This document shows positions 32,481 to 39,560 of a DNA stretch of 64,000 nt, piece after piece. The stretch's first letter is position 1; every line of letters starts with the position of its first letter. The DNA is from Nonomuraea sp. NEAU-A123 (GTDB lineage Bacteria > Actinomycetota > Actinomycetes > Streptosporangiales > Streptosporangiaceae), in the NCBI RefSeq assembly GCF_018603905.1, contig NZ_JAHFZZ010000038.1, forward strand, positions 25,901 to 89,900, in the 5' to 3' direction. The notes under the pieces are model-generated. The model saw only the letters and a program-made list of their open reading frames with translations. It was not told the origin of the DNA and ran no database searches. Made by a program: the position numbers and the translations under genes.

Positions 32481-32723
32481 ATGCCGCTTGTGGAAATCGT
32501 TTGCACCACCGCCGATGTGATCACCGTGAACTTGGGGCCAGAAGACGTCCTCGCGATCAAGAACGCCCTCAACGAGGTCTGCAATGGCATCCACCTCGAC
32601 GACTGGGACTTCCGGCTTCGCATAGGCGTTGACCGCGATCAAGCTCAGGTTTTGCTGCGCACCATCTACGACTCCTTCGTCGTGATGGAGGAGCAGCGCC
32701 TGGGGAAGGGCAAGCAGCGGTAG
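32481..32723 (+). CDS. hypothetical small protein (80 residues), island cargo
   Basis: Reads MPLVEIVCTTADVITVNLGP, then EDVLAIKNALNEVCNGIHL and WDFRLRIGVDRDQAQVLL. The NALNEVCNG...F..R.G..R.. pattern belongs, as far as I recall, to a widespread small actinobacterial family without an assigned role; size and acidity would suit an immunity-type protein, but that is inference. It follows the 90-nt leader repeat and ends 26 nt before the direct repeat pair at 32749, making it the last gene of its module. Confidence 0.65.
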   Translation: MPLVEIVCTTADVITVNLGPEDVLAIKNALNEVCNGIHLDDWDFRLRIGVDRDQAQVLLRTIYDSFVVMEEQRLGKGKQR

Positions 32724-32748
32724 AGCAACAGGTCAGGGTCCTGATCAT

Positions 32749-32769
32749 CGTGCCATTAGCGTGCCATTA
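32749..32769 (+). repeat. GTGCC direct repeat pair 1 (105-nt type)
   Basis: GTGCCATTA at 32750-32758 and again at 32761-32769, period 11 nt. GGTCACTC follows at 32795 and the partial att copy at 32855, 105 nt from the first repeat. These look like paired arm-type sites for a recombinase. Confidence 0.65.
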
Positions 32770-32854
32770 AGGGCGGTAACGAGGGGTCAACCACGGTCAC
32801 TCATGACCGTCCTCAGTCGCAGGTCAACGCCTTTACGAGCCAAGATCCCTGCAA

Positions 32855-32874
32855 TTCCCAAGCTGACAGTGCGG
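32855..32874 (+). repeat. partial att copy (first 20 nt of the core)
   Basis: TTCCCAAGCTGACAG then TGCGG: matches tRNA positions 28709-28728 with one change (C to T) and then diverges, so the T-arm part has been lost. Confidence 0.75.
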
Positions 32875-32949
32875 CACTGCCCCTCCGCTGTACCAGGCGA
32901 CAACACAGCTGCTCCTAGAAACCCTTCGAGGTCATCACACTCAGCCCTT

Positions 32950-33438
32950 TCAAGCGCCTTCCCATGCCCACACAACCACAAGGGCTGCAGGCTTGGCTGA
33001 TTTCTTCCTAATCTCCTCCTGAATCTCAGGTTCATTTTCCACTTCGACAGGGTCAAATGGGCGCACAACCAGCTGATCAGTTCCCCATTTTGGTGACTCC
33101 ATAGTTACCGAAGTCGGTAGGTTGGTGCGCAATATTTTCCAGCCGCGTCTACCCAAAAGATCGATGGCCCTGTTGACCGACTCGGGGCCCCTCTTGCCAC
33201 CGACATCGATCACAAACATAGTGATGATATCGTTCGTATCTTCCCAGATTCCTTCAGAGGTCGACTCGCCTATTACCTTTCCGATGCTGCGAACCTCAAC
33301 CAGAACTGCCGGATCAACCTGCCATGTTGTATATCCGCACCCTGACATGAGTAGGGAAGCGATAAGAAGAATTGCGAAATTTCTACGAACTAAGCGTGCT
33401 CGTCTTCGGCGTGGGCAGGCATGGGACGACATGGCCAT
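32950..33438 (-). CDS. putative lipoprotein, hypothetical
   Basis: About 162 residues from ATG 33438 (GAGG 7 nt upstream; ATG 33432 also possible). A twin-basic N-terminus (PRRRRARLVRRN) and hydrophobic FAILLIASLLMSGC put a lipobox cysteine near residue 34, so it is probably a lipidated extracytoplasmic protein. The mature part (YTTWQVDPAVLVEVRSIGKV; WGTDQLVVRPFDPVEVENE) has no recognised domain. Its GC is lower than the chromosome's. It is the only gene of the module between the att copies at 32855 and 33742. Confidence 0.6.
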   Translation of the reverse strand: MAMSSHACPRRRRARLVRRNFAILLIASLLMSGCGYTTWQVDPAVLVEVRSIGKVIGESTSEGIWEDTNDIITMFVIDVGGKRGPESVNRAIDLLGRRGWKILRTNLPTSVTMESPKWGTDQLVVRPFDPVEVENEPEIQEEIRKKSAKPAALVVVWAWEGA

Positions 33439-33621
33439 GAGGGACCTCGGTCTCGGGAGATCACGGATGTCTGCAAGGACGGCCCGATCATTCCGTTGAG
33501 TGTCGAGTTGAGACAAGCCCCACGTAGGTCAGCATCTAAGGGCAGGACTGTTCGTGCTGTGTCTCGCACTCCGACCACATGGCGACAGGGGCTTCAGACC
33601 TGACCGCGGCACGCTCGTTGC

Positions 33622-33640
33622 GTGCCCGTGGCGTGCCCGT
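33622..33640 (+). repeat. GTGCC direct repeat pair 2 (120-nt type)
   Basis: GTGCCCGT at 33622-33629 and 33633-33640, period 11 nt, 120 nt before the att copy at 33742. The same spacing is found for the pair at 41580. Confidence 0.7.
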
Positions 33641-33741
33641 TCGTAGAGCGATCAGTGGGGAGTCACGGGGACTCACGGTCACTCGACCGGCATATGCCCA
33701 GGTCAGCGTTTCCCCTGCTCAGAGGCCATGATCGTGAAAGA

Positions 33742-33786
33742 CTTCCCAAGCTGACAGCGCGGGTTCGATTCCCGTCACCCGCTCCA
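33742..33786 (+). repeat. att copy 2, identical 45-nt tRNA-Gly 3' end
   Basis: Identical over 45 nt to 28708-28752, including CCA. The 5' half of the tRNA is absent, so this is not a tRNA gene but the attachment end of an inserted element. Confidence 0.93.
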
Positions 33787-33941
33787 ACATCGAAGGCCCA
33801 GCTCAAGAATGTGATCTAGAACTGGCCCCTCTTCATTCCCCTGATGCTGACTCTCGAGCAAGCCTGTCGCGGCTGAAGACCGCTCCTACGAAAGGAGCGG
33901 CGGACGCCTACGGACTGAGCCTCGAAGTGGCCGCCTGCAAC

Positions 33942-34298
33942 TTATGCGGTCGCGAGCGGTCGATGATGCACCGTTAGGGGCTCGATTTCAGTGGTGTCGT
34001 CGTCGACGACGAGTTCGATGCGGAACCGAACCCCCATTGCCGCACCGAGGCGCAGCAGTGTCGCTATATCCGGAATGCCGCCACCGCCCTCGATGCGAGA
34101 CAGGGCGGGTTGGGACATCCCAGAGCGCTCCGCTACGATCTTCTGAGACAGGCCTCGGCGCTTACGGATCTCACGCAGCTGGTCTCCGAGCTCCAGGTCA
34201 CGGCCCGCCTGCTCGTATTCGGAGTGGGACTGCGCATCCGCTTCCATCTCGCGCAGACGCTTCGCCTTGTAGGTTTCCCAACGGCTGTGACCCATCAT
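33942..34298 (-). CDS. XRE-family antitoxin (HigA-like)
   Basis: A 118-codon frame with a helical N-terminus and a Cro/XRE HTH near residues 40-95 (LREIRKRRGLSQKIVAERSG, MSQPALSRIEGG, IPDIATLLRLGAAMGVRF). It is the downstream gene of a toxin-first pair: its ATG codons (34298 and 34295) overlap the toxin's TGA. It should neutralise the toxin and repress the operon, as HigA proteins do. The C-terminal tail is acidic then His-rich. Initiation could be at either ATG. Confidence 0.85.
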   Translation of the reverse strand: MMGHSRWETYKAKRLREMEADAQSHSEYEQAGRDLELGDQLREIRKRRGLSQKIVAERSGMSQPALSRIEGGGGIPDIATLLRLGAAMGVRFRIELVVDDDTTEIEPLTVHHRPLATA

Positions 34299-34666
34299 GC
34301 GCTCCTCTCGAACACGTGTGTGGTGATTAGGTCGTGCTCTGCCTCACACCGCTTCTTGGCAGCGATCGCTCGGTCGATGTCGGCGGTCTGCGTCCCATCC
34401 TGTGTCTTGCGGAAGACCGTCAGGATCACGATCACCTTGTTGGATGGCTTCCAGAAGGTCAACCGCCAGGTCGTGCGGTCAAGAGCAACACGCAGCTCGT
34501 GCACACCTTCGGCATCCTTCAGCTTCTTTACGTGATCCCCATCAGGGATGCCACCAGTGACGAAATAGTCGTCTACGTTTCGCATGACCCGCTGGTAGAG
34601 CGGAAAAGAAAGTCCGTCCAGCCAAGACTCCACCTCCGGCTCTAGGTCGATCTCCCACTGAGGCAT
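34295..34666 (-). CDS. RelE/HigB-family toxin
   Basis: A 123-residue RelE-superfamily protein (phage-derived Gp49/HigB type). Visible features: MPQWEIDLEPEVESWLDGLS at the N-terminus, VKKLKDAEGVHELRVALDR near residue 47, WRLTFWKPSNKVIVILTVFR near 67, and KK in RAIAAKKRCEAE. These are the beta-sheet core and basic residues of mRNA interferases. It starts at ATG 34666 after an AT-rich promoter region (TATAGTATATGTACTCG-like on the minus strand). Toxin-first order and overlap with the XRE antitoxin are typical of HigBA. Confidence 0.85.
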   Translation of the reverse strand: MPQWEIDLEPEVESWLDGLSFPLYQRVMRNVDDYFVTGGIPDGDHVKKLKDAEGVHELRVALDRTTWRLTFWKPSNKVIVILTVFRKTQDGTQTADIDRAIAAKKRCEAEHDLITTHVFERSA

Positions 34667-35039
34667 ACCATCAATAGTATATGTACTCGATGGTAACCCG
34701 TGGCGGTGATGAGTACCAGGCCTGGCCCCGCGTCTGCTCCTCGATCTTGGTTGTTATCCCAGATCGGCGGCTAGGCGCTCAGCTGAGCCCTTGGCCTGGC
34801 TGAGGCGATAGTTGGCCTCGCCGATCGTTTGCTAGACCTGTGTGGGTTTGAGATCAGGGGGATCGCCGACGCGGTGGTTGGCCTTCCTGGTAGGCCATCG
34901 CGATGGCGCCTGGAGACCTCGCTGATAACGACCTTGTCCCCGTGGCCCTGGCCCGCTTCCCCTGCGGGCGAGTCGACGGCAGACGGGATGAACAGGCGAG
35001 GCGGAGTGCGCGCGGTGCGCAACCGTGGACACTGCTGGC
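34667..35039. other. non-coding stretch with leader repeat copy 2
   Basis: 34670-34700 is AT-rich and likely holds the toxin-antitoxin promoter. 34740-34930 has no recognised feature apart from short GCCGATCG/GGTTGGCC reiterations. 34932-35021 is the second copy of the 90-nt leader repeat. Confidence 0.6.
34932..35021 (+). repeat. 90-nt leader repeat, copy 2
   Basis: Aligns gap-free to 32379-32468 (CCTTGTCCCCGTGGCCCTGG to GTGCGC). It ends 18 nt before the start of the 98-residue ORF. Unlike copy 1 it lacks the left arm of the long inverted repeat. Confidence 0.75.
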
Positions 35040-35336
35040 ATGAGCAACCGCCCCGATCCCACCCGATCTGTAACCATCCAGGTCCCTGTATACGTTCCGG
35101 ACTATGGAGTCACCAGGGCGTGGCCCATGGATCATCTGCTGGGCATCCGAGTGCATCCCGGCGAGGTCGTGATCAAGGGAGACAAGATTGCGCTTCGTAC
35201 TCTTGCCGAACTCCTGCTGACGCTTTCTGAGCCCAATACACCCTCTAGCTTTCACTTCCATCTAGAGGCATCCAAAGGAGAACTAACACCAGACTCCGTA
35301 AACCTCGTGTTCGATCACGATGAGTGGGACGAGTGA
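35040..35336 (+). CDS. small immunity-like protein (Imm32-like), island cargo
   Basis: A 98-residue protein from ATG 35040. IKGDKIALRTLAELLLTLSE followed by FHFHLEASKGELTPDSVNLV resembles, from memory, the immunity protein 32 family and related small actinobacterial proteins. It is acidic at the C-terminus (FDHDEWDE). No toxin gene is beside it. It sits between leader repeat copy 2 and the repeat pair at 35342, the same place that the unrelated 80-residue ORF takes in the first module. Confidence 0.6.
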   Translation: MSNRPDPTRSVTIQVPVYVPDYGVTRAWPMDHLLGIRVHPGEVVIKGDKIALRTLAELLLTLSEPNTPSSFHFHLEASKGELTPDSVNLVFDHDEWDE

Positions 35337-35341
35337 CGGCC

Positions 35342-35361
35342 GGGCCATTAGTGGGCCATAA
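35342..35361 (+). repeat. GTGCC direct repeat pair 3 (105-nt type)
   Basis: GGGCCATTA at 35342-35350 and GGGCCATAA at 35353-35361, period 11 nt. GGTCACCC follows at 35387 and the att copy at 35447, 105 nt from the first repeat, the same geometry as pair 1. Confidence 0.65.
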
Positions 35362-35446
35362 ACCAGGGTGACGAGGGGTCAACCACGGTCACCCACGACC
35401 GGCCCGACGCCCAGATCGCCGCCCCTACGAGGAGCGATCGGATGCA

Positions 35447-35491
35447 CTTCCCAAACTGACAGCGCGGGTTCGATTCCCGTCACCCGCTCCA
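35447..35491 (+). repeat. att copy 3, 44 of 45 nt of tRNA-Gly 3' end
   Basis: Same as the tRNA segment with a single change (CCCAAACTG for CCCAAGCTG). CCA is retained. Confidence 0.93.
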
Positions 35492-35581
35492 CTTCGTGCT
35501 GTGGCAGGCCCAGCTCTCGTGTGTGCGTGAGGGATGTCACCCTTCCTCTGTAGTCTCTTGAGGACAAGGAAGGGAGCGGGC

Positions 35582-35914
35582 ATGACCGCACAACCGCAGG
35601 ACTTCATCTCCGTCGGCGCGCCTCTGCCTGAGAAGAACCTGCGAGGCATCCGCGCCGCGCTGGTCGTCCCGGAAGATCGCGAGGCTTTCGACGCCGGGCT
35701 CAAGGCTGTGCTCGACGAGGTCAGGGTGAGCCTGGATCTTGGAGCGCTGAACGCTTTCGTGCACCGCTGGTGGATCTCCGCGTGTGACACCGCAAAGGAT
35801 CCCGAGGGGCGCCGTCAGATGCACGTCCGCGCCCAGCAGGCTCTGGCCGGCGAACCCGTTCCTCAGGGAAGGCCATGGCGGGAGATCCTTGCTGCTCGTG
35901 GGATCGATGTCTAG
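35582..35914 (+). CDS. DUF6247-like protein, probable antitoxin
   Basis: A 110-residue helical protein from ATG 35582 with AAGGAAGGGAG upstream. IRAALVVPEDREAFDAGLKA and SLDLGALNAFVHRWWISACD match the DUF6247 pattern as I remember it (a small actinobacterial family found next to RelE-like genes). Its stop codon is followed immediately by the GTG of the next gene, the arrangement of a toxin-antitoxin operon with antitoxin first. No DNA-binding motif is obvious. Confidence 0.7.
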   Translation: MTAQPQDFISVGAPLPEKNLRGIRAALVVPEDREAFDAGLKAVLDEVRVSLDLGALNAFVHRWWISACDTAKDPEGRRQMHVRAQQALAGEPVPQGRPWREILAARGIDV

Positions 35915-36160
35915 GTGTTCAAGCTCATCATCGATCCCGTAGCCGAGGAACAGATCGCCGCGCTACCCGATCATGCACTGCATCCGCTCGCGGATCTGTT
36001 CGCGCTGTTGGAGACCGCTCCTTGGAGTGGAGCCCCGTACAACTCCAAGAATCCAAGGGCGAACATGCTTACGCACCCGTTCGGAGAACGCGGTCTCGCC
36101 ACCTATGTGGTCCTGGACCGGCAGCGCGAGGTCTACCTTGTTCGCATCGAATGGCCATAG
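35915..36160 (+). CDS. RelE/ParE-like toxin
   Basis: An 81-residue protein starting at GTG 35915 directly after the TAG of the DUF6247 gene. FKLIIDPVAEEQIAALPDHA is the N-terminal strand-helix of RelE/ParE proteins; RGLATYVVLDRQREVYLVRI is the typical pair of C-terminal strands. It is small but complete for the fold. mRNA cleavage or gyrase inhibition are both possible; key residues cannot be assigned with certainty. Confidence 0.7.
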   Translation: MFKLIIDPVAEEQIAALPDHALHPLADLFALLETAPWSGAPYNSKNPRANMLTHPFGERGLATYVVLDRQREVYLVRIEWP

Positions 36161-36166
36161 GGGTCC

Positions 36167-36185
36167 GTGCCCGTTGCGTGCCCGT
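36167..36185 (+). repeat. GTGCC direct repeat pair 4, att copy missing
   Basis: GTGCCCGT at 36167-36174 and 36178-36185, period 11 nt, with GGTCACTC at 36222 (55 nt, as in pair 2). No att core stands at the expected 36287; instead sequence like the start of the island (28976-29089) is found at 36256-36317. Confidence 0.65.
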
Positions 36186-36255
36186 TCCCGCAGCGATCGG
36201 CGGGGAGTCACGAGGACTCGCGGTCACTCGACCAGCTAGGCCGTCTGGGGTGGTC

Positions 36256-36317
36256 ACTTCGTTGACCTGAGTCGAACCAGTGACGCTACACAGGTTCGAG
36301 CGTTCACTGCCACCGTG
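36256..36317 (+). repeat. duplicate of island left-end sequence
   Basis: ACTTCGTTGACCTGAGTCGA at 36256 is identical to 28976, and CAGGTTCGAG-GTTCACTGCC at 36291 matches 29063. The two blocks are 35 nt apart here but 87 nt apart near the tRNA, so about 52 nt has been lost in this copy. Confidence 0.7.
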
Positions 36318-36384
36318 CCGCCGCGTGTATCGCGGTCGCTACCGCTGGTTCAACCCGGCACCATCAGGATGGAAGGGAGACATC

Positions 36385-36624
36385 ATGAACTTCGATCGGA
36401 TCACCGTCGAGCCCGACAAGCTCGAAGGCAACCCCAACCATCCGGGGGCTGCGCGCGCAAAGCGGGACCCTGCCGAGTCCGCCGCTGCGATCGGTCGCCG
36501 ATCAGCCCAGTCCTGGTCGCGCTACCAGGCACACGTGGAGTTGTTACGCGGCCGTCGGTACAAAACGATCTTTGTGATCGCCTTGGCTTGCCTTCACGGC
36601 AGGGTCAGCACGGCCTTGCCGTAG
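36385..36624 (+). pseudogene. DUF433-type antitoxin remnant (N-terminus only)
   Basis: ATG 36385 has a good GGAAGGGAG ribosome-binding site, and MNFDRITVEPDKLEGNPN is the standard opening of DUF433 (VapB-like) antitoxins, which normally continue into an IRG-x-R region. Here the text becomes HPGAARAKRDPAESAAAI and no longer resembles the family. The frame ends inside the convergent oxidoreductase gene. Probably a broken third toxin-antitoxin locus. Confidence 0.5.
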
Positions 36625-37517
36625 ATCTTTCCCTCGGCGAGGGCTTCGAGCGCTTCGGGAGTCTTCTCCCAATCCATGGTGAATCCGATGCGGGGAACGA
36701 GTCGGCCGCCCGCGACCAGCGCGGCCAGGATGGCCAGGTCCTCACCCTTGGTTTCGTCCGGGTCGGGGCTGATGAAGCCCACGACGTGGGTGTTCCATGC
36801 CTGGCCGTAGAAGTCGGCAAGGCGCAGTTCGGCGGCTCCGCCGAGGTTGCCGTACCAGATCAGGGTTCCTCGCGGGGCCATCCGCCGGACGGCCTGAGCC
36901 GTGAGCGGACCTCCGATGCCGTCGAGCACTGCGTGAAACGGGCCGAGATCCTGCTCGTCGAGCGAGGTGATGACCCGGTGCGCGCCCAGTTCGAGAGCTG
37001 CGACGCGTTTTTCGGGGCGGCTGACGTACGCGGTGACATACGCCCCCGAGGCCACGGCGAGTTGCACAGCGAACTGGCCGACGCCGCCGGTCGCGCCGGT
37101 GATCAGCACCTGGCGCCCGAGTACGACGCCCGCGGCGCGTAGCGCCCGCAGCGCGGTCAGCCCGGCGATCGGCAAGGTCGCGGCCTGGTCGAAGGAGACC
37201 CGGTCATCGAGTACGGCGGCCCGGTGCGCCGGGACCGGCGCGCGCTCGGCCCAGCCCTCCCAGTCAAGGTAGGCGGCCACCCGTGCGCCGGCGGGCGGGC
37301 CGCTGCCGTCGGCCGCGGGCCGTAGCACGATCCCGGCCGCGTCCTGCCCGGGGCGCCATCCCTCAGGTCGCCGGCGGATCAGGTTGAGTTCGTCGTGGTT
37401 GAGGGCGTACGCGCGCACGCCGAGCAGGAACTCGTTCGGCGCGGGCTCGGGTTCGGGCAGGTCGTCGTCCAGGCGCAGCCCAGCTCGGCCGGTCGGGTCG
37501 GTGATGAATCCACGCAT
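36594..37517 (-). CDS. zinc-type medium-chain dehydrogenase / quinone oxidoreductase-like
   Basis: A 307-residue NADP-dependent MDR protein. The N-terminal GroES-like domain has GVRAYALNHDELNLIRRRPE near residue 33 and GQDAAGIVLRPA near 57. The nucleotide-binding domain has VLITGATGGVGQFAVQLAVA near 138 with an AxxGxxG-type motif, and the C-terminus GKIYGKAVLTLP is usual. No zinc-cysteine cluster is present, so it belongs to the zinc-free quinone oxidoreductase group. It lies 13 nt downstream of the ArsR-type gene, forming a two-gene operon likely to be self-regulated. Confidence 0.9.
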   Translation of the reverse strand: MRGFITDPTGRAGLRLDDDLPEPEPAPNEFLLGVRAYALNHDELNLIRRRPEGWRPGQDAAGIVLRPAADGSGPPAGARVAAYLDWEGWAERAPVPAHRAAVLDDRVSFDQAATLPIAGLTALRALRAAGVVLGRQVLITGATGGVGQFAVQLAVASGAYVTAYVSRPEKRVAALELGAHRVITSLDEQDLGPFHAVLDGIGGPLTAQAVRRMAPRGTLIWYGNLGGAAELRLADFYGQAWNTHVVGFISPDPDETKGEDLAILAALVAGGRLVPRIGFTMDWEKTPEALEALAEGKIYGKAVLTLP

Positions 37518-37530
37518 GCCGCGCCTCCTG

Positions 37531-37863
37531 TCAGGATCCGATGTGCTCGGGGGCGGTGCCGAGCACGGCGTCCAGCAGACCGGGGAAACAGGCGTCCAGG
37601 TCGTCGCGGCGCAGGCTGAGAATGCGTTCGGAACCGCGCACCCTGACCTGGATCACCCCGGCCTCGCGCAGGACCCGCTGGTGATGGGAGAAGGTGGACC
37701 GGCTGATCGTCAGGCCGGCCGCCTGCTGGAGCCGAGTGCACGCCGATTCCCCTGCCCGGTGCAGGGCGCGTACGGTCAGCAGCCGCGCCGGGTCGGCCAG
37801 AGCCGCCAAGACCTTCGGCAGCCGCAACTCGGCGGTGGCCGGGTGCATCTCCTCGATCAGCAT
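37531..37863 (-). CDS. ArsR-family transcriptional regulator
   Basis: A 110-residue winged-helix repressor. LPKVLAALADPARLLTVRAL near residue 15, then SRSTFSHHQRVLREAGVIQV near 54 (recognition helix) and the wing RVRGSERILSLRRDDLD. There is one Cys (ACTRL) near 41 but no CxC metal site in alpha-3, so it is more like the redox or small-molecule group than arsenic sensors. It is first in the operon with the oxidoreductase and divergent from an SDR; the gap has ATCGA-containing repeats. Confidence 0.9.
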   Translation of the reverse strand: MLIEEMHPATAELRLPKVLAALADPARLLTVRALHRAGESACTRLQQAAGLTISRSTFSHHQRVLREAGVIQVRVRGSERILSLRRDDLDACFPGLLDAVLGTAPEHIGS

Positions 37864-37904
37864 GGGTGCTCCCTTACGTGCATCGCTTTTGCCATCATGT
37901 CGAA

Positions 37905-37953
37905 GGCTATCGTACTGTTCGATGATTATCGACGTGTTCGTTGTCTATCGAAT
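37905..37953. promoter_or_regulatory. ATCGA-repeat region between ArsR-type and SDR genes
   Basis: ATCG-N7-CGAT at 37909-37923 is followed by TTATCGA at 37926 and TCTATCGAATCGA near 37944. Several copies of the same half-site in the only divergent gap fit an operator for the ArsR-type repressor. Confidence 0.4.
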
Positions 37954-37965
37954 CGAGGTCAGGAC

Positions 37966-38700
37966 ATGACGGGCAGCAGAGTGGCGTTGGTCACCGGTGG
38001 TTCTCGGGGGATCGGCGCGGCCATCGTGCGGCGGCTGGCACGCGACGGCATGCGTGTGGCCTTCACCTATGCCACCAAGCAGGACCGCGCTGGCCAGGTC
38101 GTCGATGAGGTCGCCGCCGGTCAGGGGCAGGCGCTCTGCCTGGAGGCCGATGTCGCTGATCCCGCCGCCATCGCTGCGGCCGTGGAGCGCAGCGTGGAGG
38201 TGTGGGGGCGGCTCGACGTGGTGGTGGCCAATGCGGGCGTGGCCCGCGCGGGAGGCATCGACGCCCTTGCCGCCGAGGACATCGATCGGATGATCGACGT
38301 GAACGTACGCGGGGTCGTGCACACCATCCGGGCGGCGCTACCCCATCTCGGCGACGCCGGGCGCATCGTGACGATCGGCAGTGTGAACGCCGAGCGTACG
38401 CCCTTCGCCGGGGCCGCCGCCTACGCCATGACCAAGGCGGCCGTCGCCGGCCTGGTCCGCGGCCTGGCCCGGGATCTGGGGCCACGCGGCATCACCGTGA
38501 ACAACGTCCAGCCCGGCCCCACGGCCAACGACAGCATGAGCGCTGACGGCCCCGCGGCCCAGGCCATGACCAAATGGCTGGCCCTGCCCAGGATCGGTGC
38601 GCCGGAAGAGATCGCCGCGCTGGTCGCTCACCTCGTCGGCCCGGAGGCTGCGTTCATCACCGGCGCCAGCCTCACCATTGACGGCGGCCTCACCGCCTAG
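37966..38700 (+). CDS. SDR family oxidoreductase
   Basis: A 244-residue classical SDR close to FabG/3-oxoacyl reductases. TGGSRGIGAAIVRRL near residue 10, ANAGVA near 87, IGSVNAERTPF with the catalytic Ser near 137, YAMTKAAVAGLVRGLARDLG with Tyr/Lys near 150, and the end FITGASLTIDGGLTA. ATG 37966 follows GAGGTCAGGAC. It is divergent from the ArsR-type/oxidoreductase operon, and the three genes probably form one redox-responsive module. Confidence 0.92.
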   Translation: MTGSRVALVTGGSRGIGAAIVRRLARDGMRVAFTYATKQDRAGQVVDEVAAGQGQALCLEADVADPAAIAAAVERSVEVWGRLDVVVANAGVARAGGIDALAAEDIDRMIDVNVRGVVHTIRAALPHLGDAGRIVTIGSVNAERTPFAGAAAYAMTKAAVAGLVRGLARDLGPRGITVNNVQPGPTANDSMSADGPAAQAMTKWLALPRIGAPEEIAALVAHLVGPEAAFITGASLTIDGGLTA

Positions 38701-38791
38701 TGCGCTGACCACGAACCTTCGCCGGTGGTGGCGTAGCAGTCTCGGTTTCTTGTCTCTAAGGGATTCCCCTCGATGGGCAGAAGGAGCGAAG

Positions 38792-38935
38792 GTGGCTGAG
38801 CAGGCGAGAGCCCGCCGTTTGACCGACGAGGAAGGGCAGGAGTTGTTAGGGATCGTGCAAGTGGGGCAGGCACGAGACGATCCCGGGGCCGCCGGGCGCT
38901 GATCGTGTTGGCGTCGACGCCGAGGTTGGCCGATA
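38792..38935 (+). pseudogene. IS630-family transposase remnant (N-terminus, frameshifted)
   Basis: From GTG 38792 the frame reads VAEQARARRLTDEEGQELLG, matching the start of IS630-type transposases (RRLTDEEGQ.L..IV). The next expected words, RRALIVLAS, appear in another frame at about 38894-38920, so there is a frameshift. Nothing of the DDE catalytic core follows. About 90 nt upstream of it may be the old IS end. Confidence 0.7.
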
Positions 38936-38945
38936 GGGTGATCCG

Positions 38946-39560
38946 GTGAGACTGACGCATTTCGGGCACGCCTGTGTGCGCGTCCAGGACGGCGATCGGG
39001 TGCTGGTGATCGATCCGGGCACCTTCTCCGACGCGGAGGCGGCGCTGCCCGGAGCCACGGCCGTGCTCATCTCCCACGAGCACCCCGACCACATCGACGT
39101 CGAGGCACTCAAGGCCGCCCGGGCGGGCAATCCCGCGCTGACCGTGCACACCCATGCGGCGCTGGCCGCCGAGCTCGGCGAGGGAGCGGTCGCGGTCGCC
39201 GCAGGCGAGACCTTCACCGCCGGCGGCTTCACCGTGAAGGCCGTGGGCGGCGTGCACGCCGAGGTCATCGACGGACTGCCCGGCTGCCCGAACCTCGGGT
39301 TCATCGTGGACGGCCTCTACCACCCGGGAGACTCCCTGTTCGTCCCCACCGACGAGGTCGACACCCTGCTGGTCCCGGCGGCCGGCCCCTGGGTGAAGAT
39401 CGGCGAGGCCATCACCTTCGTCCGAGCCGTCCGGCCGGCCCGCGCGTTCCCGATCCACGACATCCAGCTCAGCAAGGTCGGTCTGGAATACTTCGACGCG
39501 TGGCTTGAGGAGGAGATCGACTACGCCCGCATCCCGGTGGGTGATTCGATCGATCTCTAG
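38946..39560 (+). CDS. MBL-fold metallohydrolase (UlaG-like)
   Basis: A 204-residue metallo-beta-lactamase fold protein starting GTG 38946 (VRLTHFGHACVRVQDGDRVL). The metal motif is ISHEHPDHID near residue 43 (HxHxDH variant), with HAEV near 98, PGDSLFVP near 124 and the C-terminal His in FPIHDIQLSKVG near 166. It resembles the UlaG/L-ascorbate-6-phosphate lactonase-like group of unknown substrate. It starts directly after the IS630 fragment and keeps normal GC. Confidence 0.88.
   Translation: MRLTHFGHACVRVQDGDRVLVIDPGTFSDAEAALPGATAVLISHEHPDHIDVEALKAARAGNPALTVHTHAALAAELGEGAVAVAAGETFTAGGFTVKAVGGVHAEVIDGLPGCPNLGFIVDGLYHPGDSLFVPTDEVDTLLVPAAGPWVKIGEAITFVRAVRPARAFPIHDIQLSKVGLEYFDAWLEEEIDYARIPVGDSIDL

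Larger units (their letters stand above)
33439..33941. other. non-coding stretch holding repeat pair 2 and an att copy
   Basis: No gene is seen. It contains GTGCCCGT repeats at 33622 and 33633, GGTCACTC at 33677, CAGCGTTTCCCC at 33704-33715 and the att copy at 33742-33786. Confidence 0.7.

Noticed and set aside
33742..33786. tRNA-like sequence; also at 35447 and 41700
   Set aside because: Only the 3' half of tRNA-Gly is present; acceptor 5' strand, D-arm and half of the anticodon stem are missing. Treated as att copies, not tRNA genes.
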